Shown here in pieces: positions 1 to 7,657 of a stretch of 47,095 bases of DNA. This stretch comes from Thermoactinomyces mirandus (lineage in GTDB: Bacteria > Bacillota > Bacilli > Thermoactinomycetales > Thermoactinomycetaceae). Position numbers and translations under genes: made by a program. The notes beneath the pieces are model-generated. The model was not told where the DNA came from, did no database searches, and saw nothing but the letters and a program-made list of their open reading frames with translations. Numbering within the stretch: the stretch's first letter is position 1; every line of letters begins with the position of its first letter. The stretch spans positions 1-47,095 of the forward strand of contig NZ_JACEOL010000047.1 in assembly GCF_013868055.1 (NCBI RefSeq), in the 5' to 3' direction.

Positions 1-14
1 TTAATTTATTGAGG

Positions 15-27
15 GAGGGTAGAAGCA
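15..27 (+). repeat. Left arm of 13-bp inverted repeat flanking the bacteriocin-like gene
   Basis: The 13 bases GAGGGTAGAAGCA occur here on the plus strand and again on the minus strand at 379-391, so the pair brackets the peptide gene at 41-331. The right copy lies in that gene's upstream region; this left copy lies just past its stop codon. They may be operator sites of one regulator, or the edges of a small moved cassette. Only the repeat itself is seen. Confidence 0.6.
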
Positions 28-40
28 CGGAAATTATAAT

Positions 41-331
41 TTATGCGCCGTATGTGTCAGCGGCTAGCAATGCAGCGATTGCCCAAGCTGGAAATGACCA
101 TCCCATAGTAGCCAAGATGCCAACAATTGCTGAAACAGTCGCAGCTCCAGCAAGAGCCGAAACCAACCAAGCGGGAGGATCGTATATGCCAAGTTCCGCC
201 AAAACAGCGACCACATCACTGTTCGCATTTATTTCGGCACCGACTTGAGCAAAGCTGATTAGTAATACACCCAGAACTAGAACAGTCGCGATTGAGATTT
301 TGAAAACGTGATTTTGTGTTAAAGTCAGCAT
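41..331 (-). CDS. Circular-bacteriocin-like precursor peptide (putative)
   Basis: This 96-residue peptide has a hydrophobic leader (about residues 8-32, ending near AQVGAE) and a hydrophobic, nearly charge-free C-terminal half with the pattern VSAIVGILATMGW. That pattern resembles the AS-48/circularin/uberolysin family, whose mature peptides are cyclised hydrophobic helical bundles that permeabilise membranes. The ATG is well supported: an AGGAGG lies about 7 bases upstream. The mature part is acidic rather than cationic, which is unusual for the family, and the maturation, immunity and export genes expected downstream would lie outside the window. An alternative is a small secreted or membrane peptide of another kind. 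The family call is by pattern only. Confidence 0.5.
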   Translation of the reverse strand: MLTLTQNHVFKISIATVLVLGVLLISFAQVGAEINANSDVVAVLAELGIYDPPAWLVSALAGAATVSAIVGILATMGWSFPAWAIAALLAADTYGA

Positions 332-344
332 AAATTAACCTCCT

Positions 345-386
345 TACTTTTTTAATATGTTTCTATACTTTTTTAATATGCTTCTA
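345..386. repeat. Two tandem 21-bp direct repeats in the promoter region of the peptide gene
   Basis: The unit TACTTTTTTAATATGYTTCTA occurs at 345-365 and 366-386 with one mismatch. A 21-bp period puts both copies on the same DNA face. They sit directly upstream of the ribosome binding site of the minus-strand peptide gene and contain the TAGAARCA core also found in the flanking inverted repeat, so they are good candidates for operator half-sites. Confidence 0.75.
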
Positions 387-391
387 CCCTC
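379..391 (-). repeat. Right arm of 13-bp inverted repeat
   Basis: This is the exact reverse complement of the sequence at 15-27. It overlaps the end of the second 21-bp tandem repeat, so the two repeat systems share the TAGAAGCA core. Confidence 0.6.
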
Positions 392-420
392 TCTTTACAC
401 ATTGACCTTATGCAAAAAAT

Positions 421-436
421 GTGAAATGAACTTCAC
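421..436 (+). promoter_or_regulatory. Palindromic operator GTGAA-N6-TTCAC
   Basis: GTGAA at 421-425 is mirrored by TTCAC at 432-436, and the right arm overlaps the -35 box (432-437) of the downstream promoter. The position suggests autorepression by the XRE regulator encoded at 705-914. This is inferred from position and symmetry. Confidence 0.45.
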
Positions 437-460
437 AATTCTACACAAATATGGTATCAT
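432..460 (+). promoter_or_regulatory. SigA-type promoter for the 2-TM/XRE pair
   Basis: A -35 box TTCACA (432-437) and a -10 box TATCAT (455-460) are separated by exactly 17 bases and lie 33 bases before the start codon at 494. Confidence 0.6.
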
Positions 461-493
461 GATAAGTAATTAATGAATAAGGAGTGATAATAC

Positions 494-718
494 ATGTTTA
501 AAAAAAGTGACGAAATGGAAATGTTTATTACTAATCGAGCACTAAAGATACAGATGATTTTCTTTAATTTGGCCCTCCTGGTTTGGGTCTTATATGATGT
601 ATTTCAGGCAAGTAAACTAAACTTAGCTTTCTTGATTCTTGTGATTGGGAATATACTGTTTTTTGCTACTCAACTTATTTATCGAAAAAAAATGGTGAGT
701 AATAATGATGAAAAATAA
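494..718 (+). CDS. Small two-helix membrane protein
   Basis: A 74-residue protein with two hydrophobic segments (about residues 20-37 and 44-62) and a lysine-rich cytoplasmic tail. The ATG follows AAGGAG at a 9-base spacing. The end overlaps the start of the XRE regulator gene by 14 bases, so the two are translationally coupled. Such 2-TM/XRE pairs are common in Firmicutes, where the membrane protein may control the regulator or give immunity. Divergence from the bacteriocin-like gene makes an immunity or sensing role conceivable, but the sequence does not prove it. Confidence 0.75.
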   Translation: MFKKSDEMEMFITNRALKIQMIFFNLALLVWVLYDVFQASKLNLAFLILVIGNILFFATQLIYRKKMVSNNDEK

Positions 719-914
719 TTTGCGTGAATACAGGAAAGCCCGCAAAATTACCCAGGAACAATTGGCACAAAAAGTAAATGTAAGCCGAAGAACTATTATT
801 GCTATTGAAAAAGGTAACTACAATCCTTCTCTACTTCTTGCGCTCAGGATCTGCAAAGAATTAGATTGTCATGTTGAAAATGTTTTTATGTTAGAAGATA
901 AGGAGGCACAATAA
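705..914 (+). CDS. XRE-family helix-turn-helix regulator
   Basis: A 69-residue protein that is almost wholly one Cro/C1-type helix-turn-helix (ITQEQLAQKVNVSRRTIIAIEKG, read about residues 15-37). It belongs to the short YgzD-like group of regulators that end in a helix mentioning ENVF. Two ATGs in a row (705 and 708) are possible starts. It is the second gene of a coupled pair with the 2-TM protein and probably binds the palindrome at 421-436, and perhaps the 21-bp repeats that control the divergent peptide gene. Confidence 0.85.
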   Translation: MMKNNLREYRKARKITQEQLAQKVNVSRRTIIAIEKGNYNPSLLLALRICKELDCHVENVFMLEDKEAQ

Positions 915-924
915 TTAATATATC

Positions 925-968
925 AGCTTGTCAAAAAAGTTTATTTAACAGAAAGGCAAGCTTTTTTT
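925..968 (+). terminator. Intrinsic terminator of the 2-TM/XRE unit
   Basis: AGCTTGTC (925-932) pairs with GGCAAGCT (955-962) around a 22-base loop, followed by seven T residues. Confidence 0.7.
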
Positions 969-1649
969 ATCGAAACAATTTATACGGAAAATAGCGATGA
1001 GGGGTTTATCGTGTTATTTGAACATGGAAAAATGGCCAAAACAAACTTGAAAACATTATCTTTCCAGAAAAACACCCCAGAAAGACTAACATCAGTACAC
1101 CTCTAATTCAAAAAGATTTTGCCTTACTTTCCCAATATAAAAACAGCCGAAACCATAACAAGTAAATCTATCACTATATTTGGCAGGATAGATAAAGAGG
1201 AACATGTTTGACACACATATCAGAATAAACAAATATGGAGAAGAGCATAACATATGTTGGACGGACGCTTTGCGGGATGTATTGCGTTCAGATATAGAAA
1301 AGGCTCTTTTTCTGTAAAGATTGCCTAATTAGTGATGGTTTCGCCATCACCTCGTCAACTTTTTAATCAGTCTGTTGCCCTCTTTTGGACATTAATTTCT
1401 GAAAGGGGGCTCTATATTTTTATATATATCATAATATCTACATCTAAATCATATGAATTATTAATAATTAGTTAAATATTATTAGAAAAAGACATTATTT
1501 TATTGTAAATTTGATAATGTAGTATCAACTGATGAAGCCTCAGTAAGAGTCTAAGTACCTTGGATTTCGGACTGTGGGAGTCTATCTATTCCGATTGGCG
1601 CAGCTATGGAAAATTTGGTGATAAAATGCCGGTCACTAAAAAACATGAG

Positions 1650-1687
1650 CCTCTTATCCAAAGAAAAGGATAAGAGGTTCTTTGTTT
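1650..1687 (+). terminator. Orphan intrinsic terminator
   Basis: CCTCTTATCC (1650-1659) and GGATAAGAGG (1668-1677) form a perfect 10-bp stem with an 8-base loop followed by TTCTTTGTTT. No intact gene ends just before it, so it probably marks the end of a gene since lost. Confidence 0.7.
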
Positions 1688-1839
1688 AATAAGGATTTTG
1701 AAGTGTTATGCCATGGACTTGCAACACCTTCTTCTCTCTGTTAGACAGAAAGAGATTGAAAAGCATTTTTTGCAGAATAATTGATTGAAAAAATTAAGCC
1801 GTCAGTCTTCAATCTTTTTGTTGTTTTAATTTGAGTACT

Positions 1840-1867
1840 TTGCAAAAAAAATTTTATGGTTTATAAT
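1840..1867 (+). promoter_or_regulatory. Promoter of the winged-helix regulator
   Basis: A -35 box TTGCAA (1840-1845) and a consensus -10 box TATAAT (1862-1867) are 16 bases apart, about 40 bases before the start of the regulator gene. Confidence 0.6.
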
Positions 1868-1896
1868 GCAAACTAGTTAAAGATACATATTGGAGC

Positions 1897-2229
1897 GTGA
1901 TCCAATTGATGCCTTTCAAGGAAATGGCCAGGTTAAACAAACTGATTCACGAACCGGCCCGCCTGGCAATTATGAGTGCCCTCAATGCCTGCACCATGGC
2001 TGAATTTCTGTTTTTGCAGGAATTGACCGGCCTTACCAAAGGAAATCTGTCTTCTCACCTGTCCAAATTGGAAAAAGCTGGCTATATTCTGATCAACAAA
2101 CAATTCGTCCGTAAAAAAATTCCGCATACCACCATTCGTATTACAAATGAAGGCAAGGCTGCTCTACACAACTATTGGGAACAGCTGGACCGCATTCGTG
2201 AAGTGACAAAAAAGTGGCAGAAAGATTAG
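1897..2229 (+). CDS. Winged-helix transcriptional regulator (MarR/ArsR-like, HTH_34 type)
   Basis: A protein of about 110 residues with a winged helix: helices around IHEPARLAIMSAL, a recognition helix at GLTKGNLSSHLSKLEKAGYI, and a basic wing at FVRKKIPHTTIRIT. This is the pattern of single-domain regulators that silence neighbouring membrane or transporter genes. The GTG at 1897 is only 1 base from GGAG (1892-1895), so a TTG at 1906 or ATG at 1909 is a more likely start. It may once have controlled the now-broken MFS transporter on the opposite strand at 2293-3027. Confidence 0.8.
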   Translation: MIQLMPFKEMARLNKLIHEPARLAIMSALNACTMAEFLFLQELTGLTKGNLSSHLSKLEKAGYILINKQFVRKKIPHTTIRITNEGKAALHNYWEQLDRIREVTKKWQKD

Positions 2230-2292
2230 AAGTAGTTTCCCTCCTCCACACAAACTGCGGGGAATTTTGTTTATTGGCTCATTCAGTTTGCA

Positions 2293-3027
2293 TCAACGCT
2301 TTCCGGCAAGACAAGTTGTTACTTTCTGATAAAGAGAGAAAAAACAGCAGTGATGAGATATAGTCCAAACGCAATCATATACAAGGTCCGAACGCCGGTG
2401 AGATCCGCAACGTAACCCATTACCAGGACCGACAACCCGAATGTGACAAACATAATGGTTGTTATGGCAGCAAGCACTTTTGGCAACGTTTTTTCCGCAA
2501 TGTTTCTTAACTGGTTTGGAATCCCCATGGCAATAGACAGAACAAGCGGCCAGCCAGGGATTGGAAGAAAGGCCGAACAGGATAGTAACTATACTAAGAA
2601 ATGAACACCCCAGAAACAGATTTAATACCACTCTTTTTTCTTTACTACGTGAAAAGATCCATACGCCCCCCCTCCCAATATGGCACCAATAAAATATCCG
2701 GAATTAATAAACCCCCACCACTCTTCTCCTTTATGCAAAATTTCTTTCACAAATACCAAACAAAATGCAACCGGTCCAGACTGCTTCCCCGATATTTGAC
2801 ACAAACTTCATCATTGAAATAATTCTCAGGTCTGAATCTTTCCATAGATATATCCAGCCGTCAGCCAGTTGTCTCCATTTGCCGGTTCCTGTTTCTTTCG
2901 TGTTTTGTGACAGGTCTTTCACAAAAAACAGGCTGAGAGTTGAGAAAACCATAAGAATGGTTCTACTATACCGGAGGTTGCTCAAAGGATACGTTTCTGT
3001 TTTCGTCATAATGGAAATACGTAATGC
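2293..3027 (-). pseudogene. Broken MFS transporter
   Basis: Pieces of one major-facilitator protein are spread over several minus-strand frames. An upstream piece ends near MMKFVSNIGEAVWTG. A second frame carries FINSGYFIGAILGG. A third covers GIPNQLRNIAEK to the C-terminus with two more membrane segments. At least two frameshifts separate them, and the N-terminal half is missing beyond about 3027, where RHS-like sequence begins. The pieces resemble drug- or macrolide-efflux MFS proteins. The gene cannot make an intact transporter. Confidence 0.75.
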
Positions 3028-3029
3028 CA

Positions 3030-3216
3030 GCATTGGGGGTTCGGATTCCGATAGGTGAATTGGGTGGTTTCCGAACTGGACTGTACCCGGGTCAGGCGGT
3101 TTTCAACATCGTAGACGTTGGTTTTGATTTTGTCGTTTGTCAGTTTCCCGTTTTCGTCATAGGTATATGCTTGTCCGTTGATGGCCGTCAGTTGGTCGGT
3201 ATCGTCGCAGTCAAAG
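3030..3216 (-). pseudogene. RHS/YD-repeat protein fragment A
   Basis: The minus strand reads as YD repeats typical of RHS/WapA/teneurin-type polymorphic toxins: AYTYDENGKL, then VYDVENRLTRVQ, then a TTQFTY segment. The piece has no start, no stop and no neighbour in frame. It joins MFS debris on one side and the small membrane protein gene on the other, so it is a fossil of a longer RHS gene. Confidence 0.8.
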
Positions 3217-3228
3217 GTGATTCATGTT

Positions 3229-3477
3229 TCATTTTAAAACTCTATTTCTTTTTTTGATGAAACGCCAGATCATTAAAACAACAGTCGCATCTAAAGCTCC
3301 TATAATATCCTTAACATAATAATCTTCCACTTTTTCATAGGGCGGATCTCCTAAACCCATTGCTTCTCGAATATAAGGATCCAATAACCATTCAATATAT
3401 GGGCCTGAAATCAAGAGCACAAGTAAGAATATTAATGATAAACTTAGTATTATCAATTTAATAAAATTCCTTATCAT
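3229..3477 (-). CDS. Small membrane protein, possible RHS immunity protein
   Basis: An 82-residue protein with an N-terminal membrane segment (about residues 5-26) and a second hydrophobic stretch near the basic C-terminus (about 60-75), with an acidic middle. The start chosen is the ATG at 3475-3477, which follows AAGAAGG at a good distance; the frame stays open to 3510 without a better signal. It lies between two scraps of RHS sequence on the same strand, where immunity genes of RHS toxins commonly sit. No family is recognised, so an immunity role is inference from context. Confidence 0.6.
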   Translation of the reverse strand: MIRNFIKLIILSLSLIFLLVLLISGPYIEWLLDPYIREAMGLGDPPYEKVEDYYVKDIIGALDATVVLMIWRFIKKRNRVLK

Positions 3478-3774
3478 AATTAACCTTCTTTCCCATGGTT
3501 GAATGTTCATCTCATCAGATAATTATCCAAAAACCGTGAAACCAAATGGAATATATAGTAAATACCCACAAAAATAAAAGAAATATTATGAGGGCGTTCA
3601 AAAAACCAAAAAAAATAATTTTATGTACGCAGCTGCATTATATGTTAAAAAAAGCAAACAGATCAAAAACAGCAACTATCGAGAAAAGTATGCCCCACAT
3701 GCGATCAGAGCAGCCTATGCTTGACGACCACTCCCTAAATTCACTTTCTCAGCTATATCTAACAGTCCAAGTCG

Positions 3775-3868
3775 TTACGGTATCCCTGGAAGAGATAGGA
3801 TCTGGATCATACCTGTATGCGCTGTGAACCGACCATAGGAATCGTACGCATAATCAGTGTTACCGCCG
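3775..3868 (-). pseudogene. RHS/YD-repeat protein fragment B (core end)
   Basis: The minus strand encodes GNTDYAYDSYGRFTAHTG. After a frame change it reads YDPDPISSRDT, which resembles the conserved end of the RHS core (YDPxxGRFxSRD). This is where the variable toxin tip would start, but a stop follows soon. The fragment ends at the left edge of the IS21-like remnant, suggesting that the insertion helped destroy the gene. Confidence 0.7.
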
Positions 3869-4247
3869 GCATATAATTGACCCAGAATCGCCGAAAAAGA
3901 ATTGACCCACTCCCGTCGAATAATCCCCTTCGAATAAAAAGGCCATTTTCTTCGGAGGGAGATCTATGCCAGGGAGTGGGACTGTGATTAAATTACACAA
4001 ATTGAAGGCGACTGGCAAGAGTATTCGGGCGATTTCCAAGGGGATGTCCGTCTATTTCGTAAGCCTGACGCATCTCATTGAGGATCTCCGTAAAGCCTAC
4101 GAGGAAAACCGATTGGACAAGCGTCTGCGAGTCTATATGAGACCACGGATCCTGCGGGATTGGTTAATTCTGTCGCTGTCAACAAAAAGGCTGAGGAAAA
4201 ATGAATTGGACAAGGTTATACATCAAGATATTAGGTTAACCACTTGA
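3869..4247 (+). mobile_element. IS21-family element remnant, IstA start fused to IstB middle
   Basis: The left part has repeated AATTGACCCA motifs typical of IS21-family ends. The reading frame 3966-4247 begins like an IstA transposase (LHKLKATGKSIRAISKGM) but after about residue 28 continues as the middle of the IstB ATPase helper (VYFVSLTHLIEDLRKAYEEN, then RLRVYMRPRIL). The rest drifts out of the IstB pattern. A large internal deletion has joined the two genes, so the element cannot move by itself. Confidence 0.7.
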
Positions 4248-4310
4248 TTCCAATTGTTTGTGATGCAACTAAATAAAGATAATTCCTGGCTGGAAACATC
4301 AAATGTGGAA

Positions 4311-4342
4311 AGCCCTCTCCATTTACCGGAGAGAGCTTTTTT
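4311..4342 (+). terminator. Intrinsic terminator
   Basis: CTCTCC and GGAGAG form the core of a stem with a 7-base loop, extended by AGC/GCT and followed by TTTTTT. No intact plus-strand gene ends here; it may serve leftover transcription from the IS remnant. Confidence 0.65.
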
Positions 4343-4450
4343 ACGCATCTAAACTAAAATCCTCTTCCCCATCATCACCATATCCTGCTCAACTCCATCC
4401 AAGAACCCGTACTTGCAGTGCTGTGGTTTATCAGGGGACTATCCAGTTTG

Positions 4451-5041
4451 CTACTCGCTTTCGCTCGCCCGGTTCATGATTTCCTGGATAATCGAGGTTT
4501 TGGCATCCGCATAGTGTTGTACGTGCCGCCACACACGCTGAGCGAGGCTGCGCTTGGCACACGCATACTTGTCCCGATCCGTGTCGTTGGCTCGCAACCA
4601 ATCGCGGAAGCGCAACATTCTGTCAATCTCAGGTGTACCTGCGCTGAATACGTGCAGATTGATATCGGTATCAGGCCCTTTGAAGAGTCGGTGCTCAAAC
4701 CACTCAGGTTCCCGGACCCTCAGCATATATCCACCGGCTTCCAATGCCGGGACATAGGATAGTTCATCGGCAGAGTCCGCCACAACCAGCAACATATCGA
4801 TAATTGGTTTGGCACGCAAACCCGGCACCGATGTCGAGCCAACGTGCTCCACCTGCAGTGCTTTGCCGCCAAGTATGGAACGAACCCGGTCAGCCTCCCG
4901 CTCGAACAGTTCAGGCCAGTGCGGGTCGTACTCAACGAGGGTAATGGGCGCGTTATGTGGTTTTCGCTCACCCACTGTGATCTTCTGAAGATCTTCATCG
5001 CTCACAGGCATAGAGTTGGAATCATTCCGCATTGATGGCAA
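4451..5041 (-). CDS. GrpB/UPF0157-family nucleotidyltransferase-like protein
   Basis: A 196-residue protein with the GrpB signature: VEYDPHWPELFEREA, then VEHVGSTSVPGLRAKPIIDM and a C-terminal RDWLRAND...YACAKRSLA region. The family has a nucleotidyltransferase fold; GSTSVPG and the following acidic residues correspond to the nucleotide-binding strand. Its physiological substrate is not known. The start is a TTG at 5039-5041, preferred because AAGGAGG sits 9 bases before it, whereas the first ATG (5030-5032) would be 18 bases away. It appears to be a single-gene unit. Confidence 0.85.
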   Translation of the reverse strand: MPSMRNDSNSMPVSDEDLQKITVGERKPHNAPITLVEYDPHWPELFEREADRVRSILGGKALQVEHVGSTSVPGLRAKPIIDMLLVVADSADELSYVPALEAGGYMLRVREPEWFEHRLFKGPDTDINLHVFSAGTPEIDRMLRFRDWLRANDTDRDKYACAKRSLAQRVWRHVQHYADAKTSIIQEIMNRASESE

Positions 5042-5204
5042 TTGGATCGACCTCCTTGTTACCTTTTTTAAAAAATACGAAGCAACATTGAAAAGGTTCC
5101 GTCAGGCCTTGATTATATCACTAAACCCAACTTGAAAATAAATGACAACGAAATAAAAAATGCCAAGCCCTGGCTGCAAGCATAATTGTGATTGCCAAAT
5201 CCCC

Positions 5205-6398
5205 TCATTTTTTGGAAGAAAGCACATATCCTTTGCGACCGGCCCCAATCCCCGCAAATGTCATGAGGATTGTTACCAGTAACAGGAGGACGAGTGATGA
5301 GCTCCACGAATGCGTCCAATCAAAGAGAAAGCCGAGTAAAATCGGACCAATTGCGGCAAGCACATATCCAACAGATTGGGACATACCGGAAAGATTTGCT
5401 GCTTCTCCAGCATTGGCTGTTCTCATTCCCAAAAGCAAAAGAGCCAGACTGATGCTTGCTCCCTGGGCAATACCGTTCAGTGCAATGCTGATGATCAGAA
5501 TAGGCGTTTCACTAGCAAACAAGCCCAAAATCCCGGCTAATTGAATGATGCCGATAATGATGGCGATCCCCTTTTGGTGCGGGAGCCGGTTCGCCAGGAC
5601 AGGCGTGATAAAAGTTGTCGGCAAACTGATAAATTGCATAATTGAAACCAGCCAGCCTGCCAATCCTTCATTTATTCCATGGCTTTGCAAAATCGCTGGA
5701 AGCCAGGCAACCGTACAGTAAAACAGAAAAGATTGCAACCCCATAAAAAACGTCACTTGCCAGGCCAATGGCGAACGCCACAGCGAACCTTGTCCTGTTA
5801 CAGTCGGCACTGGCTGAACAGAGGATCTTTTGTTATGCCTCTTTAACTGGGGAAGCCAAATAAATATGGCGGATATAGCAAACAAAACCCAAAACGCCAG
5901 TGAACTTTTCCATCCCAGATGCAGCTCCTCGGCCAGCGGAATGCTCACCCCTGATCCAACAGCCGCAAAAGTAGCCATGGAAGTAGTGTAAATACTTGTC
6001 ATCAGCCCAACCTTTTCAGGAAACTTTTCCTTTACAATAACGGGCAGCAAAACATTTCCGATCGCAATACCAATTCCGACCAATGATGTCCCAAAAAAAG
6101 CCCCGAGAATCGTTCCGGTTGAGCGAATAAGAATTCCGCTTGCCAGAATAATCAATCCCGCAAATATGGTTAATTCATTTCCCCACTTCCGGGATAATTG
6201 CGGTGCTGCCAATGACAATAACGCAAAAGCAATTAGTGGAAGTGTTGTAAGGAATCCGGCCGTTCCGTTGGATATATCGAGGTCTGCACGAATCCACCCG
6301 ATCAATGGACCGACCGAAGTGATTGCGGGACGCAAATTAAATGCAACAAAAACAATTCCCAAAACCAAAAGGATCCTTCTCTTCATTTGATTATTCAT
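5205..6398 (-). CDS. MFS transporter, CynX/NimT (cyanate/nitroimidazole-type) family
   Basis: A 397-residue, 12-helix major-facilitator protein. The N-terminus AFNLRPAITSVGPLIG and the following GTAGFLTTLPLIAFALLS are hallmarks of the CynX/NimT (YycB) branch, which exports or imports small organic anions or drugs; the substrate here is unknown. A charged loop between helices 6 and 7 (about residues 190-210) fits the usual two-bundle layout. The ATG is preceded by AAGGAG. It stands alone, between the two-component system and the GrpB gene, all on the minus strand. Confidence 0.85.
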   Translation of the reverse strand: MNNQMKRRILLVLGIVFVAFNLRPAITSVGPLIGWIRADLDISNGTAGFLTTLPLIAFALLSLAAPQLSRKWGNELTIFAGLIILASGILIRSTGTILGAFFGTSLVGIGIAIGNVLLPVIVKEKFPEKVGLMTSIYTTSMATFAAVGSGVSIPLAEELHLGWKSSLAFWVLFAISAIFIWLPQLKRHNKRSSVQPVPTVTGQGSLWRSPLAWQVTFFMGLQSFLFYCTVAWLPAILQSHGINEGLAGWLVSIMQFISLPTTFITPVLANRLPHQKGIAIIIGIIQLAGILGLFASETPILIISIALNGIAQGASISLALLLLGMRTANAGEAANLSGMSQSVGYVLAAIGPILLGFLFDWTHSWSSSLVLLLLVTILMTFAGIGAGRKGYVLSSKK

Positions 6399-6538
6399 TA
6401 ATGGATAACTCCTTCAAGACATAAACCCAAGTGAAAGACATTCATATATTTGTTCAGGTCACGGGAAAATCATTTCTCAAGCCTGCTCATTAAAAAGATC
6501 AAATGTTGACCAATTTATATTGTCAGTAACCCGGATTT

Positions 6539-7657
6539 TTAATCTGCATCATAATTCTTTCTTTTTATCGATTTTCGGGTAAAAAGGGAAAAGTCCGAAA
6601 CCGTTGTCCCTTCCCCCTCCCTGCTTTCAATCCAAAGTTTTCCTTCATGGGCTTCCACCAGTTTTTTTACGATCGTCAGGCCAATTCCGCTTCCACCCAA
6701 ATCCCGGCTCCGCGATTTGTCCACTCTGTAAAACCGTTCAAACACCTTGGGCAAATCGGATAACGGAATTCCCGCCCCATTATCTGAAACCACAAGCATG
6801 CCGCCCGTCGTCTCTTCCTTTACCTCCACTGCAACCTTGCCGCCGGAATTGGTAAATTTAAGCGAATTGGAAAGGAGGTTCATCAAAATCTGCATCACCC
6901 GCTTGCGATCCACGTTTACCCTGACGGCATCATCCACCTTAACCTCAAGATCAATACCTTTTTGTACATATGCGGCCTGGATCGTACGGACACCCTGCCG
7001 AACGATTTCCGCCAAATCCTCTTCTTTCCTGTTCAGGGTAAAGCCGGGCGACTCTACATGGGTCAATTGCTCCAGGTCTTTGACAAGATGGGTTAACCGC
7101 TCAATCTCTTCATAACAGGAATGGAGCCGTTCTGGTGTCGGTATCCAGATGCCGTCCTGGAAAGCCGCCAAATGGCTTCTCAGGGTAGCTAGTGGTGTCC
7201 GTAACTCATGAGCGATATCCGAGGTCAGATTTTTCCGCAAAGACTCCTGTTTTTCCAGTTCTTCCGTCAAGTGATTCAGCGCTTGGCCCAGATCGGACAA
7301 TTCATCTTCTCCCTGGACAGACACCCGTGTTTTTAAACAACCTTTCGTTATTTGCTCTGCGACCTGGCGCATTTCAATCAAAGGGGCGGTAATCCGTTTG
7401 GTGACATAAAGACTGACCAAAACAGCCAGAACCATGGCTCCGAATGCAGTTAACAGGGTGGACTGGATCATCGCCTGCTGAAAATGGTAATCCAGATGGG
7501 CCGCACGGGGATCAATTCCCGGCAATTGCTTGTGATAAAGCGTCAGGTGATAATCGGTGGCCAAGATAAAAAAGAGGCTGGCAATAAACACCGTCCCGGA
7601 CGCAATCCCGATACATGCGAGAGCAAGACGCATACGCAGTCCCTTGAATTTTTTCAT
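6539..7657 (-). CDS. Sensor histidine kinase of a two-component system
   Basis: A 372-residue membrane kinase with TM1 at about 10-32, a short external loop, TM2 at about 65-86 and HAMP at about 87-139. The HisKA H-box is SDIAHELRTPLATL with the phosphorylated His at 150, and the ATPase boxes are MNLLSNSLKF (N), DNGAGI (G1), FERFYR (F) and GGSGIGL (G2). The start overlaps the end of the response regulator gene by 4 bases, so the pair is co-translated. The pair lies divergent from the multicopper oxidase, suggesting metal (copper) sensing; the short loop shows no obvious metal cluster. Confidence 0.93.
   Translation of the reverse strand: MKKFKGLRMRLALACIGIASGTVFIASLFFILATDYHLTLYHKQLPGIDPRAAHLDYHFQQAMIQSTLLTAFGAMVLAVLVSLYVTKRITAPLIEMRQVAEQITKGCLKTRVSVQGEDELSDLGQALNHLTEELEKQESLRKNLTSDIAHELRTPLATLRSHLAAFQDGIWIPTPERLHSCYEEIERLTHLVKDLEQLTHVESPGFTLNRKEEDLAEIVRQGVRTIQAAYVQKGIDLEVKVDDAVRVNVDRKRVMQILMNLLSNSLKFTNSGGKVAVEVKEETTGGMLVVSDNGAGIPLSDLPKVFERFYRVDKSRSRDLGGSGIGLTIVKKLVEAHEGKLWIESREGEGTTVSDFSLFTRKSIKRKNYDAD

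Larger units (their letters stand above)
969..1896. other. Gene-poor stretch with hairpins
   Basis: About 930 bases with no convincing gene. It holds a perfect 7-bp hairpin (GTGATGG 1332-1338 / CCATCAC 1344-1350) and a terminator-like hairpin at 1650-1687. A short open frame just before the latter (about 1590-1650) could be the tail of a lost gene but could not be identified. Confidence 0.5.

Noticed and set aside
3546..3827. 93-residue plus-strand open frame in the RHS zone
   Set aside because: No ribosome binding site; its second half is antisense to the RHS core fragment, and the composition is not protein-like.
6539..6620. Possible frameshift at the C-terminus of the histidine kinase
   Set aside because: The last residues after GEGTT differ from the usual ending, but the frame reads through smoothly and all catalytic boxes are upstream; normal divergence explains it.
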